In this document: piece after piece, positions 10,986-19,940 of the stretch
Numbering within the stretch: position 1 is the stretch's first letter
Layout: each line of letters starts with the position of its first letter
DNA from: Rhynchopus sp. YZ270_cl-10
Taxonomy: Eukaryota; Euglenozoa; Diplonemea; Diplonemida; Diplonemidae
NCBI GenBank assembly: GCA_964035575.1
Contig: OZ037903.1
Coordinates: 1,232,872-1,296,871 of the forward strand
Direction: 5' to 3'
Length of the DNA stretch: 64,000 nucleotides
Program-made: the position numbers and the translations under genes
The notes under the pieces: generated by a model
Told to the model about the DNA's origin: nothing
The model's database searches: none
The model's input: the letters and a program-made list of their open reading frames with translations, nothing else

Positions 10986-11518
10986 GTTTTGAAGGTGTGA
11001 CGAGCCTCGTGTACAACAAAAAATAAAGCAAGGTTTCTGCACCAGAGAGACGAGGTTGCTGGTGCAGAAAATGATTTGTCACACAAAACCCCCATTTTTT
11101 TTTCCTCCTTTCAGTCGTGGACCTTTTAAAGGTTGGGGACAAAATTTGATGTGTGCTGTGTTGAGCGTGGTGGTCCACGCGAGAGAGACACATTCATCTT
11201 TTGAACTGTTTCTTTAATTTTTTTCTTAAATTGTGAACAAAATAAGCAGACGCAAGCATTCAGCCTCTCTTTGTTCAGCACTTCCAAGCACGACTCTCTC
11301 TCTTTTGCCACATTAACCCGATTTTTTTTGGCGTTCTTTAAGGTTTGTTTCTCTGTTCTTTCGGTCTTTCCTGAGTTAACCAAAAACCTCGCTTTTTTCT
11401 TTCTATTTTTTGTTTTTTTAGTGGTCCCAAAGACGTGGCATTCAAGTCGAACTCTAACAATTTATCAAAAAAAAAGCAAAACCAAAAAACAAAACAAAAC
11501 AAAACAATTTGATATCAG

Positions 11519-11996
11519 TGGTGCTTCCCGGGGGGTATGCATTTCACAAATTTTCACAAAATGTGACAAGTTTTCACAAGTTTTCACAACTCGAAAACCG
11601 CTATAAAATTGTGAAGGCTGGTGAAAAATGGTGAAAAATTGTGAAAAGTTGTGAAAAGTTGTGAAAAGTTGTGAATTGATTTTTTTTTTTTGGGGGGGTT
11701 TTTTTTGGGTTGGGTGGTGACCCACCCATTGAGGGGTATGCTGGGATTCACAAGATAGAACGTGATGTGGTGTACCTGTGTACCTGTGTACTGTGCACTG
11801 TGCGGAAATGACGAGAACTTGTCCATTTCGGCAAATTGACCCCACCACTGGCCGGACGGATTCCGGAAATGCAAATGCCGGCATTTAAAAGCTTCACCAA
11901 CGAAGAAAAAAAGGGTGGTGAAAAGTTGTGAATAGTTGTGAAAAGTTGTGAATTGAATTGAAAATTTGTGAAATGCATACCCCCCGGGAAGCACCA
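11519..11996. mobile_element. 478-bp TIR element with 5-bp target duplication
   Basis: Perfect terminal inverted repeats begin TGGTGCTTCCCGGGGGGTAT and continue through GCATTTCACAAATTTTCA. Flanking direct repeats are ATCAG (11514-11518 and 11997-12001). Inside each end are short tandem, mutually inverted runs of GTTGTGAAAA-type units. The centre carries a 54-bp block found again at 19.03 kb. No coding capacity. Confidence 0.85.
11821..11875 (+). repeat. Shared 54-bp block, copy 1
   Basis: TTGACCCCACCACTG, then CGG, CGGAT and AAATGCAAAT in fixed spacing. It aligns along its whole length with 19030-19084. Here it lies inside a TIR element. Confidence 0.7.
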
Positions 11997-12001
11997 ATCA
12001 G

Positions 12002-13158
12002 TTGATAACGTTCTTAATGTAAGCCGTCAACTATGTAAAGTGTACCACCAACAACAAAGTTTTCGAAGGAAAAAAATGCTTTTTTTTTAAACGACTTTTG
12101 CAGCAAAACAATTCATCTTTCAAGATGTGTTTGTTTTGTTTGAGAGAGAGAGAGAGGTTTGAGACCCGATGTTCGGGGGGAAAGTAATCGTAAAAAAGGA
12201 AAAATATTTGAACAAAATAATTTGACACCACCCAGCGGACAGCCTCTCACGCTTTAAACACAAATGTTTTCCCTTTCTTTTTTCTAAGGTTTTTTCTAAG
12301 TTTCTTTCTCTCCGTCTCTGTGTACACAATGCAAGACCAATAAAAACTGATTCTCCGTTGCCTTTCGGCAAAAAATATCTCTCTCAAGGGTTTTCGTTTT
12401 TTTTGAAGACCGACCTTTTATGGGAACGTTTTCACATTATTTGAAAAAAAATCGTATTTACACATGACATGTCATGTGTCTGAGGAGTTACACTACTACG
12501 AGTTTTCAAGGAAGAAAAACAAAAAAATTGGCATCGATTGACAGTATTTCTTTAACGAATGAAAGGGCGCTGGTGTTTTGACCCTCGCAAATGATTTCGA
12601 AGGAAAATGCTATTGTTTCTCCTGAATAAAACCTGCTGTGCAATACACAGTTATGGGGGTTGTGTAGGTGGACTGCTCAGAACCCAGCCCCGTCACACCC
12701 TCAACAACTAACATGTCATATTCGTCACTCTCAACAACTTTTCTCTTCAAATGGGACGTTTTTGTTTTTTTTGTAACATTTCAGAAGGGGGTTTTTTTCC
12801 ATGGTTTTCACGCACACACAAAAAAAAGAAAAGTAAAAAAAGAAAACAAACACACGAAAGTTCACACTACCATTTTCCCCACCCCGCCCCCTCCCTACCT
12901 ATTCGTTTGTCCTTGTGTGGGGGTATGTTTTTTTGGTTAGTCACAAACGTTGCATCTTTTGCACAGCTGAATACCTTCAGACATTGCAGAGTGTTTGAGC
13001 ACTAGCAACCACCAGGAGAAATAATAAATTCATTCACAGAAAACAAAAAAAAACCAACAAAAAACAAACTAAAAAATAATTAAAACTTTATTTCAAAAAG
13101 AAAAGCCCCGCTTTCAATTACCATTTTAAATTGAGATGTGTGCACGGTTCATTTCATC

Positions 13159-13201
<43 letters not shown>
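12002..13201. other. Gene-free stretch with a 20-bp perfect palindrome
   Basis: No supported gene. At 12460-12479 lies a perfect palindrome, ACACATGACATGTCATGTGT. A GATGTGT-type hairpin module lies at about 13131-13175 and a T run of about 41 starts near 13160. Confidence 0.5.
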
Positions 13202-13202
<1 letters not shown>

Positions 13203-13209
13203 TTGTGAC

Positions 13210-13508
13210 CAGGCTCTCCGCTAGGATTCCCGATTTTGAAAATATTCTGTTGATGGTCCACGTTGGTGGGGTACATGCTTGCGCCGCAGGCGCACGGTAC
13301 GCAACTTTTTTTTTTACCAACGCCCGATTTTGACTTTTTTGGGACGTTTGAGCACTCACCTCTCCATATCTTCTTCTCCTGAGCTTTTTTGACAGGTAGA
13401 ACGGGTCTGAACCACTCAGCAGAACTTTTTTTTTTTTTTTTTTTTTCCCCCATTTTCAAAAAGTTCTGTTGACAATCAACAGAACTTTAGTACCTAGCGG
13501 AGTGCCTG
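13210..13508. mobile_element. hAT-like non-autonomous element, 299 bp
   Basis: Terminal inverted repeats CAGGCTCTCCGCTAGG and CCTAGCGGAGTGCCTG (16 bp, one mismatch) are flanked by an exact 8-bp direct repeat, TTTGTGAC (13202-13209 and 13509-13516). A CAGG-type end with an 8-bp duplication is typical of hAT transposons. Near the right end is a 13-bp perfect stem (13460-13472 and 13476-13488). No transposase remains. The superfamily is inferred from the ends alone. Confidence 0.8.
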
Positions 13509-13554
13509 TTTGTGACTCAGCACTGAGCTTGAGTATTGAATTTTTCGATAATTG

Positions 13555-13645
13555 TTTTAAGATGTGCAAGCACTCGAGGCATAATACTAGTCATTTGACT
13601 GTTATTCATCTTCCAACTTTTATTTTTTTCTCTCTTTTTTTTTTG
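13555..13645 (+). repeat. Hairpin plus pyrimidine module (GATGTGC type)
   Basis: AAGATGTGCAAGCACTCGAG starts the module. An inner dyad, AGTCATTTGACT, and the tail TTCATCTTCCAACTTTTATT with a long pyrimidine tract follow. The tail matches other members of the family. Confidence 0.45.
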
Positions 13646-14904
13646 CAATCACTCTTCGGGTTAGGTGGGAAAGAGTGAAGAAATCTCTTTGAGATCCCTC
13701 GTCTTTTGGCAGAGGGGTTTTCTTGGCCAAAAAAAAATATGCGACACACATTAACGAGCAAAGAGACGGGTATTGCACCGGGCGTACACTGCTTAGTCCT
13801 ATTGTCTGTAACTACTTAGCAATATGTAACTAAACAGAGTGTCTGTCGGAAAATGATAAGGGCATTTACCTCCAGCGAGAGAGATGTTCCTTTGTTTGAA
13901 AAACTTAGGGAAAGTAAGTGATGAGTTCCTTCAAGTTTTTTTTTTAAATCGTTTCTCGTCCCGAAATAATATTATTGTGAGGGGACTGGGTTAACGTTAG
14001 CAACCTTTCAGCACTGTTGTTAGACAACCAACTAGACGGAGGGTCGTCTTGTCAATTTTTTTTTTTTTTTAAATATGAATGTATTTAAATATTTTTCTTC
14101 TTCTTTTTAAATATGCGCTATCCCATCCTGTAGGATCGGTACCGCTCTACGGTGGAAAACGGTCCTGCGAAGAGAGGGGGGTATCCGCGAGAATTAACGA
14201 ACAAACGATTAAAAAAGCAACAATATCCTTTTCCCAAGCGGAAATGGGAAAAAAAAAACCTTAATCCCCCTCCCACCCACCCCCTGATTTGGTTTTCTCC
14301 TAATCTTTCTTGTTTTTTTATACTTTTTGCTACTTTTTTTTTATAAGAAAAAGGAAAACTCTTTTTGTTTTAATAAGATACCAAGAGTGGTGGTGTTGTA
14401 GCGCATTATTGTTCGAACCCCCTAAAAGCACATTTTTTTTTCCTCCCCGATTTTTTGTTTGAACATGACGTGCGTGTCAACGTCGTTTGCCGATAGGTAA
14501 CAAAAAAAAAAAGCACATTTTTCATTTTTGTTCTTTTACTTCTGTATTTTTGTGCGGTTCTTGCACGTTCCGTACAAAAGGAAGGGGGGAAAACAAAAAC
14601 AAAAAAAAGCGCGAATAAAAAACAAAAAAAAAACACAAAAAAACAATAAACACAAACTGCGCCCCCTCCCACCCCACTATGTTTCCGGGTTTGCCCTCAT
14701 CACTTCATCTTCCCTCACACAACATCCCCCCATCCACCTCTCCACAGAGCTCCACTTTCATTCAGATGCAGAAAACATGCGATGTTGATCATTGAGGTGT
14801 TCCGTAACGTTTTTCTTGTGCGGTGAGACTAACGCACCGTACACACTGTATTCGTCTTTACCAAAAGTTTTTTTTTCCAACGAAACATCTTCATTATACT
14901 ACTA
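13646..14904. other. Intergenic DNA before the coiled-coil gene
   Basis: About 1.2 kb of AT-rich, T- and A-run-rich DNA with no supported gene or RNA. Presumably it includes the promoter and 5' region of the following gene, but no motif was recognised. Confidence 0.5.
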
Positions 14905-14949
14905 CCCATTTCTCCTTCTCTTTGCGCCTCTTTTGGGTACCTAACCGAG
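14905..14949 (+). promoter_or_regulatory. Likely SL trans-splice acceptor
   Basis: A C/T-rich tract (CCCATTTCTCCTTCTCTTTG and onward) is followed by the first AG at 14948-14949, 10 nt before the ATG of the coiled-coil gene. This is the expected acceptor layout for SL addition. No transcript data were seen. Confidence 0.5.
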
Positions 14950-14959
14950 GCACATAGAG

Positions 14960-17905
14960 ATGAGCTTAGATGAAGGTTCGCTTCTCCTTGCAGACGAGAA
15001 CAGCGCAGCAGGCGAGAGCGACGCAGACAGTATTGCAAGCAGTGCGTATGGTGGCGGCTACAACGATGAGGTAGACCGTGTCGACCTGACGGGGCTGGCA
15101 GGGCCGTCATCACTGCGCGATAAGTTCGGCCTTCCGTTCCGTGCGATCACACAACTGAAGAAGATGCAGGTCAAGACCGCACTGAAGGCAGCAGCTGACG
15201 CACCACCACCGCCACCACCGCCACAACTCTCCCCAAAGCAGCCCAAGCCGTCAGACGCTTCCTTCGAATGCGCGGGGTCAAAAGTGGAGTTGTCACCTCG
15301 TGGTTTCTCCAGTCCCCGTGCCTTGAAGGCTGATGAAAGGGAGGATCTGAAGGCAAAGCTGACAGAGCTCACGACACGTCTGGAGGAAGCCACGAAGCGT
15401 TCTGCCGAGGAGGAGAAGAAGAAGGAGGCGATGATCAAGATGATGTTCCACAACAGCTCTGTCGCGAAGAAGAATGAGGAGAAGATTGCGAAGTTGGACG
15501 AGGCGATCATCGAGCGGGACAATGCGCTGTTGGAGAAGACGTCGCAGTACGAGGACGAGAAGCGGCGCCTGGATTCGCACGTCAGCCTTTTAGAGAAGAA
15601 GGTGGCGCAGCTGCAGGGGGACGGGAACGTCTCGACAACCGTCGCAGAGGCGCCGTCCAACATGATAAGCGCAGTCCAACGCAAGAAGAACGCAGACCTG
15701 CAGAAGCAGCTCACCGCCATGCAGATAGAGGCCGCCAAGTACCGTTCGTTGCTTAAGAAGGCAGAAGACAGCGCCTTCGAGAAGGACAGCCTCCTCGCAC
15801 AGGAGAACGCAGAGAGTGCATCGGCAAGCCAGGAGGAGAAGGCGATGAACGAGAAGCTTATCACTGACCTGAACAAGGAGAAGGAGGAGTTGGAGGCGCA
15901 GAAGGGCATTCTGCTGGGGCAGGTAGCGCAGGCGAAGTCGGCGGAGAAGAAGCTGCGACATGCGCACACTGCAGACGCGAAGGCGCATGAGGAGCGCCTT
16001 GCCAAGACTAAGAGCACGCTAAACGCTGCGACATCAGAGATCGCAGTGCTGGAGGAGAAGCTGCGCGCCACCACAGACGACCTCAACAGCAAGTTCAGCC
16101 TCACAGTCTCTCTGAAGGAGGAGGTCGGCCGCATCGCAAAGGACGCAGAGGCGAAAAGCACACTCACGAAGGAGCAGAAGCTGCAGCTCGAGCAGCTTGG
16201 GGAAGAGGTCTACGGGCTTCGGGGCGACCTGCAGTCGAAGGAAGACGCCCTCTCGCGTGTCCTCGAGGAGATCAAAGACAAAGACAACGAACTGCAGAAA
16301 AAGCGCGACAACATTCTCCACCTCCAAGGCCAGTGCATTAAACCCGACGAAGCACCTAGCAGAGGTCACGACGAAACGAAGGCTGTGGCGGACCTGAACT
16401 CGAAGGTGCGTGTGCTGGAGCTGCAGCTGCGCCAGTCGGAGGCGGAGAAGAGCAAGCTGCTCACTTTTGTGAACAAAGTGCGTGAGGAGAAGACAGCGGC
16501 AGAACAGAACGCCGCACCTGCCCCAGAACCGCTCGTGGAGGAGGTCGTCAAGGTGGAGTACCGTGAGGACCCCGAGGCTGCGGGCAAGGCAAAGGAGCTG
16601 TGCTCGTCCATCATGCAGTGGGTCATCCGCACGTCCACCACTCTCAACCCTCACCTCACAGATCCACTTGACCTGCCGGACCCCGAAGAGGACGAAAACG
16701 TGATGGCGCATCTCGCAACTATCCTCGAGGCCATCACCGGCATGTGTGAGTTGCTCCTGGCCAAGCCGGGTGGCAGCAAGAAGGCAACCGTCATGTCGCG
16801 CATCACAGACTACACGGGAAACCCGGTACCGCCGTTCATGGCACGCATGATGATGTGGCAGAAGAAGCTGCACAGCCAATGGGAGGCACGCAAGGAGGCT
16901 GTCATGGTCGAGGAGCGTCTCAAGCTGGAACGTGTCATCCTCAACCAGGGTCGTCTTGTGGGCGAGGACGACAATGCGGCGGAGACATTCCTCCCGTTTG
17001 GGTCGAAGAGCACATCTGCGCTGGTGCACACCAACCAGAAACCGAACTTCTCAAAGAACTACAAATTCCACAGAGTCGACCCAGAGATGAACATGTCTGC
17101 CGAGACACACTACCACCCACAGGACACACAGCAGCAACTGTTTGCAACGACGTCACCACGGGCTACATCCCCGAAGTGGAGCCGCGCTGCGCAGTGTCCG
17201 CTGTGTGGGGTGCAGAGGGAACGGTCGCCACCAACCATCAACGGCAGCCAGAACCAACAGCGTGCGGACAGTGCACAGGGACAGGGGGTAGCGCATGTCA
17301 AGGCAGGGCAGGGGAGCTCGGTCCGGCAGACGTCTGACTGGCTTCTGCCGCAGGGTGTGAAGTCGCTGCAGGCGTCGATTGACGCGGCGCAGGTGGCTGC
17401 GGCTGGTGTGCCACAGATCCCTGCACTGGACGTTGTGAAGGGGCGTACTGCAGACAAGCAGGACAAGCCGCGACCACACCAGGCGGACCACACGTTGAAC
17501 AAATCGCACGTGAACACAATACCGTACAAGTGGCAGCGCAGCGAGAAGAAGCCGGACAGCGAGCTCTACGTTGCGCGCGAGCCAATAAAGAAGCAGAGCG
17601 TTCCTGATCCAGTGAGGCGTGCGTCGTCGCCCAGTCGCGAGGCTGCAAAGAAGATGGCGGAGCTGCAGCGCAGCAGTGCCCTGCGCTGCATTGTGGAGGC
17701 ACAGGAAGAGGTCACACAGCGCAACAAGTTGGCGGGCTTCTCGCTCGCGGAGGAGCAACGCAAGATGGTGCGCTCTGTGTCGCAGACGAACGCAGGCAAA
17801 GGCAAGTCCGTGCGGGGCCTGCCACCCCTAGCAGACATTTCCATGCGCGACGTAGACATGATGCTCTCGTCCATCGAAAAGCACCGCACACTCACAACAA
17901 TGTGA
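14960..17905 (+). CDS. Large coiled-coil protein, 981 aa, function unknown
   Basis: A single uninterrupted frame starting at the first ATG after a pyrimidine-rich acceptor tract. The acidic, serine-rich start (MSLDEGSLLLADENSAAGES) is followed by a proline stretch near residues 75-85. Residues about 120-520 form an almost continuous coiled coil rich in Glu, Lys, Leu and Ala with heptad spacing. Residues about 550-690 look globular and helical. A lone CPLC pair sits at 746-749, and the C-terminal third is Gln/Ala/Arg-rich and probably flexible. There is no signal peptide or membrane segment. Long coiled coils of this kind are common in cytoskeletal, basal-body or flagellar proteins, but nothing here ties it to one of these. 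The GC-rich codon use contrasts with the AT-rich flanks and supports a real gene. Confidence 0.88.
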   Translation: MSLDEGSLLLADENSAAGESDADSIASSAYGGGYNDEVDRVDLTGLAGPSSLRDKFGLPFRAITQLKKMQVKTALKAAADAPPPPPPPQLSPKQPKPSDASFECAGSKVELSPRGFSSPRALKADEREDLKAKLTELTTRLEEATKRSAEEEKKKEAMIKMMFHNSSVAKKNEEKIAKLDEAIIERDNALLEKTSQYEDEKRRLDSHVSLLEKKVAQLQGDGNVSTTVAEAPSNMISAVQRKKNADLQKQLTAMQIEAAKYRSLLKKAEDSAFEKDSLLAQENAESASASQEEKAMNEKLITDLNKEKEELEAQKGILLGQVAQAKSAEKKLRHAHTADAKAHEERLAKTKSTLNAATSEIAVLEEKLRATTDDLNSKFSLTVSLKEEVGRIAKDAEAKSTLTKEQKLQLEQLGEEVYGLRGDLQSKEDALSRVLEEIKDKDNELQKKRDNILHLQGQCIKPDEAPSRGHDETKAVADLNSKVRVLELQLRQSEAEKSKLLTFVNKVREEKTAAEQNAAPAPEPLVEEVVKVEYREDPEAAGKAKELCSSIMQWVIRTSTTLNPHLTDPLDLPDPEEDENVMAHLATILEAITGMCELLLAKPGGSKKATVMSRITDYTGNPVPPFMARMMMWQKKLHSQWEARKEAVMVEERLKLERVILNQGRLVGEDDNAAETFLPFGSKSTSALVHTNQKPNFSKNYKFHRVDPEMNMSAETHYHPQDTQQQLFATTSPRATSPKWSRAAQCPLCGVQRERSPPTINGSQNQQRADSAQGQGVAHVKAGQGSSVRQTSDWLLPQGVKSLQASIDAAQVAAAGVPQIPALDVVKGRTADKQDKPRPHQADHTLNKSHVNTIPYKWQRSEKKPDSELYVAREPIKKQSVPDPVRRASSPSREAAKKMAELQRSSALRCIVEAQEEVTQRNKLAGFSLAEEQRKMVRSVSQTNAGKGKSVRGLPPLADISMRDVDMMLSSIEKHRTLTTM

Positions 17906-18306
17906 ACCTTTCCCCCTGTTTCCATGTTGTTCGTTTTGTTGAAAAATCTGCTGTTTTTGTATTTCAAAAAACAAAAAAAGAAATCAAGACGTTTGGCTTT
18001 CTAGCCACAATATTTTACCACCTTTTTATTGCGAAATTTTTGTATCAGGTATTCCTACACTGATAGCAGCACCATTTATTTGCCCAGTCAGACCATCCCT
18101 CCCCCCCCTTTTTTAGGTACACTGTCAGAGGTCCTGGTATTTCCTTCGAGTTACATTTTTTTCACTGGATTTCATTGGAAGGGCAGTCTCCCGTGTTATT
18201 CGCAATGATCCGGGGTTCGATAACCGGCGAAGTGCCCACCTGCGTCCCAGAGTAACCCAATATTTTTACACCAGGTACACAGGGGACGGGGACAAACGAA
18301 GGAGAA
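17906..18306. other. Intergenic spacer between coiled-coil and ankyrin genes
   Basis: About 400 bp holding the 3' region of the upstream gene and the 5' region of the ankyrin gene. A GGGGTTCGATAACC stretch near 18211 resembles a tRNA B box but no tRNA fold was found around it. The likely acceptor for the next gene is TTTTTACACCAG at 18263-18274. Confidence 0.5.
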
Positions 18307-18684
18307 ATGTCGTATGGGAACGAGCTGCAGCGGATGCGCACACCCCCTGACCAGGCGTGCTCGGGGGAGAGGGAGTGTGCGAAGGACATTTACTTGGCGG
18401 CGATAGAGGGGGACATTGAGTGCATCCAGACGAACGTGGACCTGGGGATTGATGTGAATGCGTTGGGGAAGCCGTCGAAGATCTGGGGCTACCGCTTTGA
18501 GAAGAGCAGCAGCTTCCGCGCAGCACCGCTGCACTTCGCCGCCTCGTACAACCGCCTCCTCGCAGTCGACCTCCTCCTCAAGAACGGTGCAGACGCGAGC
18601 GTCAAATCCTGCTCCGGGCTCACAGCGCGTGACTACGCACAGCTCCGCGGATACGACGACATCAACGCACTCCTGGAGGGGTGA
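18307..18684 (+). CDS. Small ankyrin-repeat protein, 125 aa
   Basis: Residues about 28-54 form an ankyrin-type helix pair (IYLAAIEGDIECIQ, then DLGIDVNA). Residues 72-100 are a textbook repeat (APLHFAASYNR, LLLKNGADASVKS), and 104-125 (GLTARDYAQLRGYDDINALL) a capping half repeat. Ankyrin repeats mediate protein-protein contacts, so the likely role is as a small binding adaptor. The partner is unknown. There is no other domain, signal or membrane segment. It stands on the same strand as its neighbours, 400 bp after the coiled-coil gene, which would suit a shared polycistronic precursor. Confidence 0.85.
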   Translation: MSYGNELQRMRTPPDQACSGERECAKDIYLAAIEGDIECIQTNVDLGIDVNALGKPSKIWGYRFEKSSSFRAAPLHFAASYNRLLAVDLLLKNGADASVKSCSGLTARDYAQLRGYDDINALLEG

Positions 18685-19029
18685 TATTTTGTGTTTGTAT
18701 TGTTCTAAAACAACTAAAACTTATATTTTTCGCAAGTCGTTTTCTATTTTGAATTTGTCTGAGAACTGTGTGGAACACCCAATGTCAACGGCTTCCTGTG
18801 TGTGCACAACCACTAGAGGCATTGTATTTCGTGTTTTCAACTTACCTTCCTTCACCCCCCTGTAAGGGCAACCGTAGGTGAAGTAAGGTATAGTATTGAA
18901 ATCGATGTGGGGGGGGAGTAAAGGGTCAATTTTACAAAACCAGATTTTGAGGAAAATTTTAGCCGAAAATGGGCCCCACGTATAAGCAACCGGGCTCATA
19001 TTTCTCAAAATTTAAGTGGTCAAAAAATT

Positions 19030-19084
19030 GTCCAATTTTCGAGATTGACCCCACCACTGCACGGGCGGATCCCAAAAATGCAAA
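19030..19084 (+). repeat. Shared 54-bp block, copy 2
   Basis: Aligns over its whole length with 11821-11875 (shared ATTGACCCCACCACTG and AAATGCAAAT). Unlike copy 1, no terminal inverted repeats surround it. Confidence 0.65.
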
Positions 19085-19207
19085 TAAGGACCCTTTTTAA
19101 TTTGTTCTCTTGAAATGTGTAATTTCATGTTTTCGCGAAAAAAATAACAACTGATCCTACAAGGGTTGAAGGAAGGTGGTTGAAAACAACAATAACAACA
19201 AGGACAA

Positions 19208-19471
19208 GTGATTGCTAAGAAAAAAGCGGGTGTGCTGTGGAAAACTCCGCGCGATTTTCGAAACCACCGTAGCATCCTGGCGATTTGCTGGTGTGATCGA
19301 TGTGTTGTAGTCTGTGCATTCTGTGTTCCTTCCGCACTGCTCCAACGACGACTACAATGTGGGGAGCCTGTGGACAAAAACGAGCTGGACCACGCCGAGC
19401 CGGCCGAGCGGGCGTCCAACAACGCTATCGAGCAGATGGTGCTGGACGAAGAGGACAGCCCCCCTTCTTGA
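19208..19471 (+). CDS. Possible small coding region or 3' gene remnant, up to 87 aa
   Basis: The last 130 bp are GC-rich with coding-like composition and encode an acidic tail (ELDHAEPAERASNNAIEQMV). The first half is rich in Cys and aromatic residues and looks less like protein. It could be a small gene, the last exon of one, or a remnant. No family recognised. Confidence 0.3.
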   Translation: MIAKKKAGVLWKTPRDFRNHRSILAICWCDRCVVVCAFCVPSALLQRRLQCGEPVDKNELDHAEPAERASNNAIEQMVLDEEDSPPS

Positions 19472-19654
19472 ACGTTTCAGATGCTGGCGTCCCAGTGGGT
19501 CTGGCAGTGTACGAAGAGCGTTAGCATACCTGCAGAAGAGCAGAATGCTGGGCTTATTGTAGATTATTTCTACAGGATGGAGTTCCACATCACACCCCGT
19601 TTTTTTTCCGATAGCAATTACTTGTTTTCTTTGGGGAGTTTTTTTAACAAAAAG

Positions 19655-19708
19655 ACTAAGCACGTGAGGCTTAGGTTCATCTTATAAACTTTTCTTTTTT
19701 TTTTTTTT
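19655..19708 (+). repeat. Hairpin plus pyrimidine module (CTAAGC type)
   Basis: ACTAAGCACGTGAGGCTTAG, then GTTCATCTTATAAACTTTTC and a T run of more than 15. This is the only good member of the family found within the gene-bearing part, 230 bp upstream of the receptor ATG. Confidence 0.6.
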
Positions 19709-19900
19709 GCACTTTTTGTATACGAGATGACCTTTCCCCTTTTTTCTCGCAAGATGAATTCTCATTTATTTTACCCTTCCCCCGACTGCACCGTTTCTTC
19801 CGAAACCTTTCAGCAGGGATACACGAACATTAAGCATAGGGTGGCTGAAAGGAAAGTAAATCAGAACACACTACGCGCTATTTTTTTTATGTATACGAAC

Positions 19901-19935
19901 CCCTTCACTCTTTGCCACCCCCATCCCACCAAAAG
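19901..19935 (+). promoter_or_regulatory. Likely SL trans-splice acceptor for the receptor gene
   Basis: A C/T-rich run (CTTCACTCTTTGCCACCCCC) ends in CCAAAAG with AG at 19934-19935, only 5 nt before the ATG. This implies a very short 5' leader beyond the SL. Inference from sequence only. Confidence 0.45.
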
Positions 19936-19940
19936 GAACA

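Larger units (their letters stand above)
6940..11513. other. Gene-free stretch with many hairpin modules
   Basis: About 4.6 kb without a credible gene. Sequence alternates between T-rich tracts and short hairpin-pyrimidine modules (the clearest are listed). The open frames are low-complexity. A hairpin CGTTCAAT / ATTGAACG lies near 8993-9011. Confidence 0.55.
18685..19900. other. Intergenic DNA before the receptor gene
   Basis: About 1.2 kb. It contains a second copy of the 54-bp block (19030-19084), a GC-rich possible small coding region (19208-19471), and a CTAAGC hairpin module (19655-19705). The rest is AT-rich and unassigned. Confidence 0.5.

Noticed and set aside
9-14788. Numerous 60-150-aa frames in the first 15 kb
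   Set aside because: Low-complexity Phe/Lys/Pro-rich readings of T, A and C runs. No domains, no coding-type composition.
15058-17967. Minus-strand frames of up to 369 aa across the coiled-coil gene
   Set aside because: Antisense shadows of the Glu/Lys-rich coding sequence (reading as Ser/Phe/Leu-rich).
18196-18260. Possible tRNA gene (GGGGTTCGATAACC B-box-like sequence)
   Set aside because: No consistent acceptor, D or anticodon stems could be folded around it.
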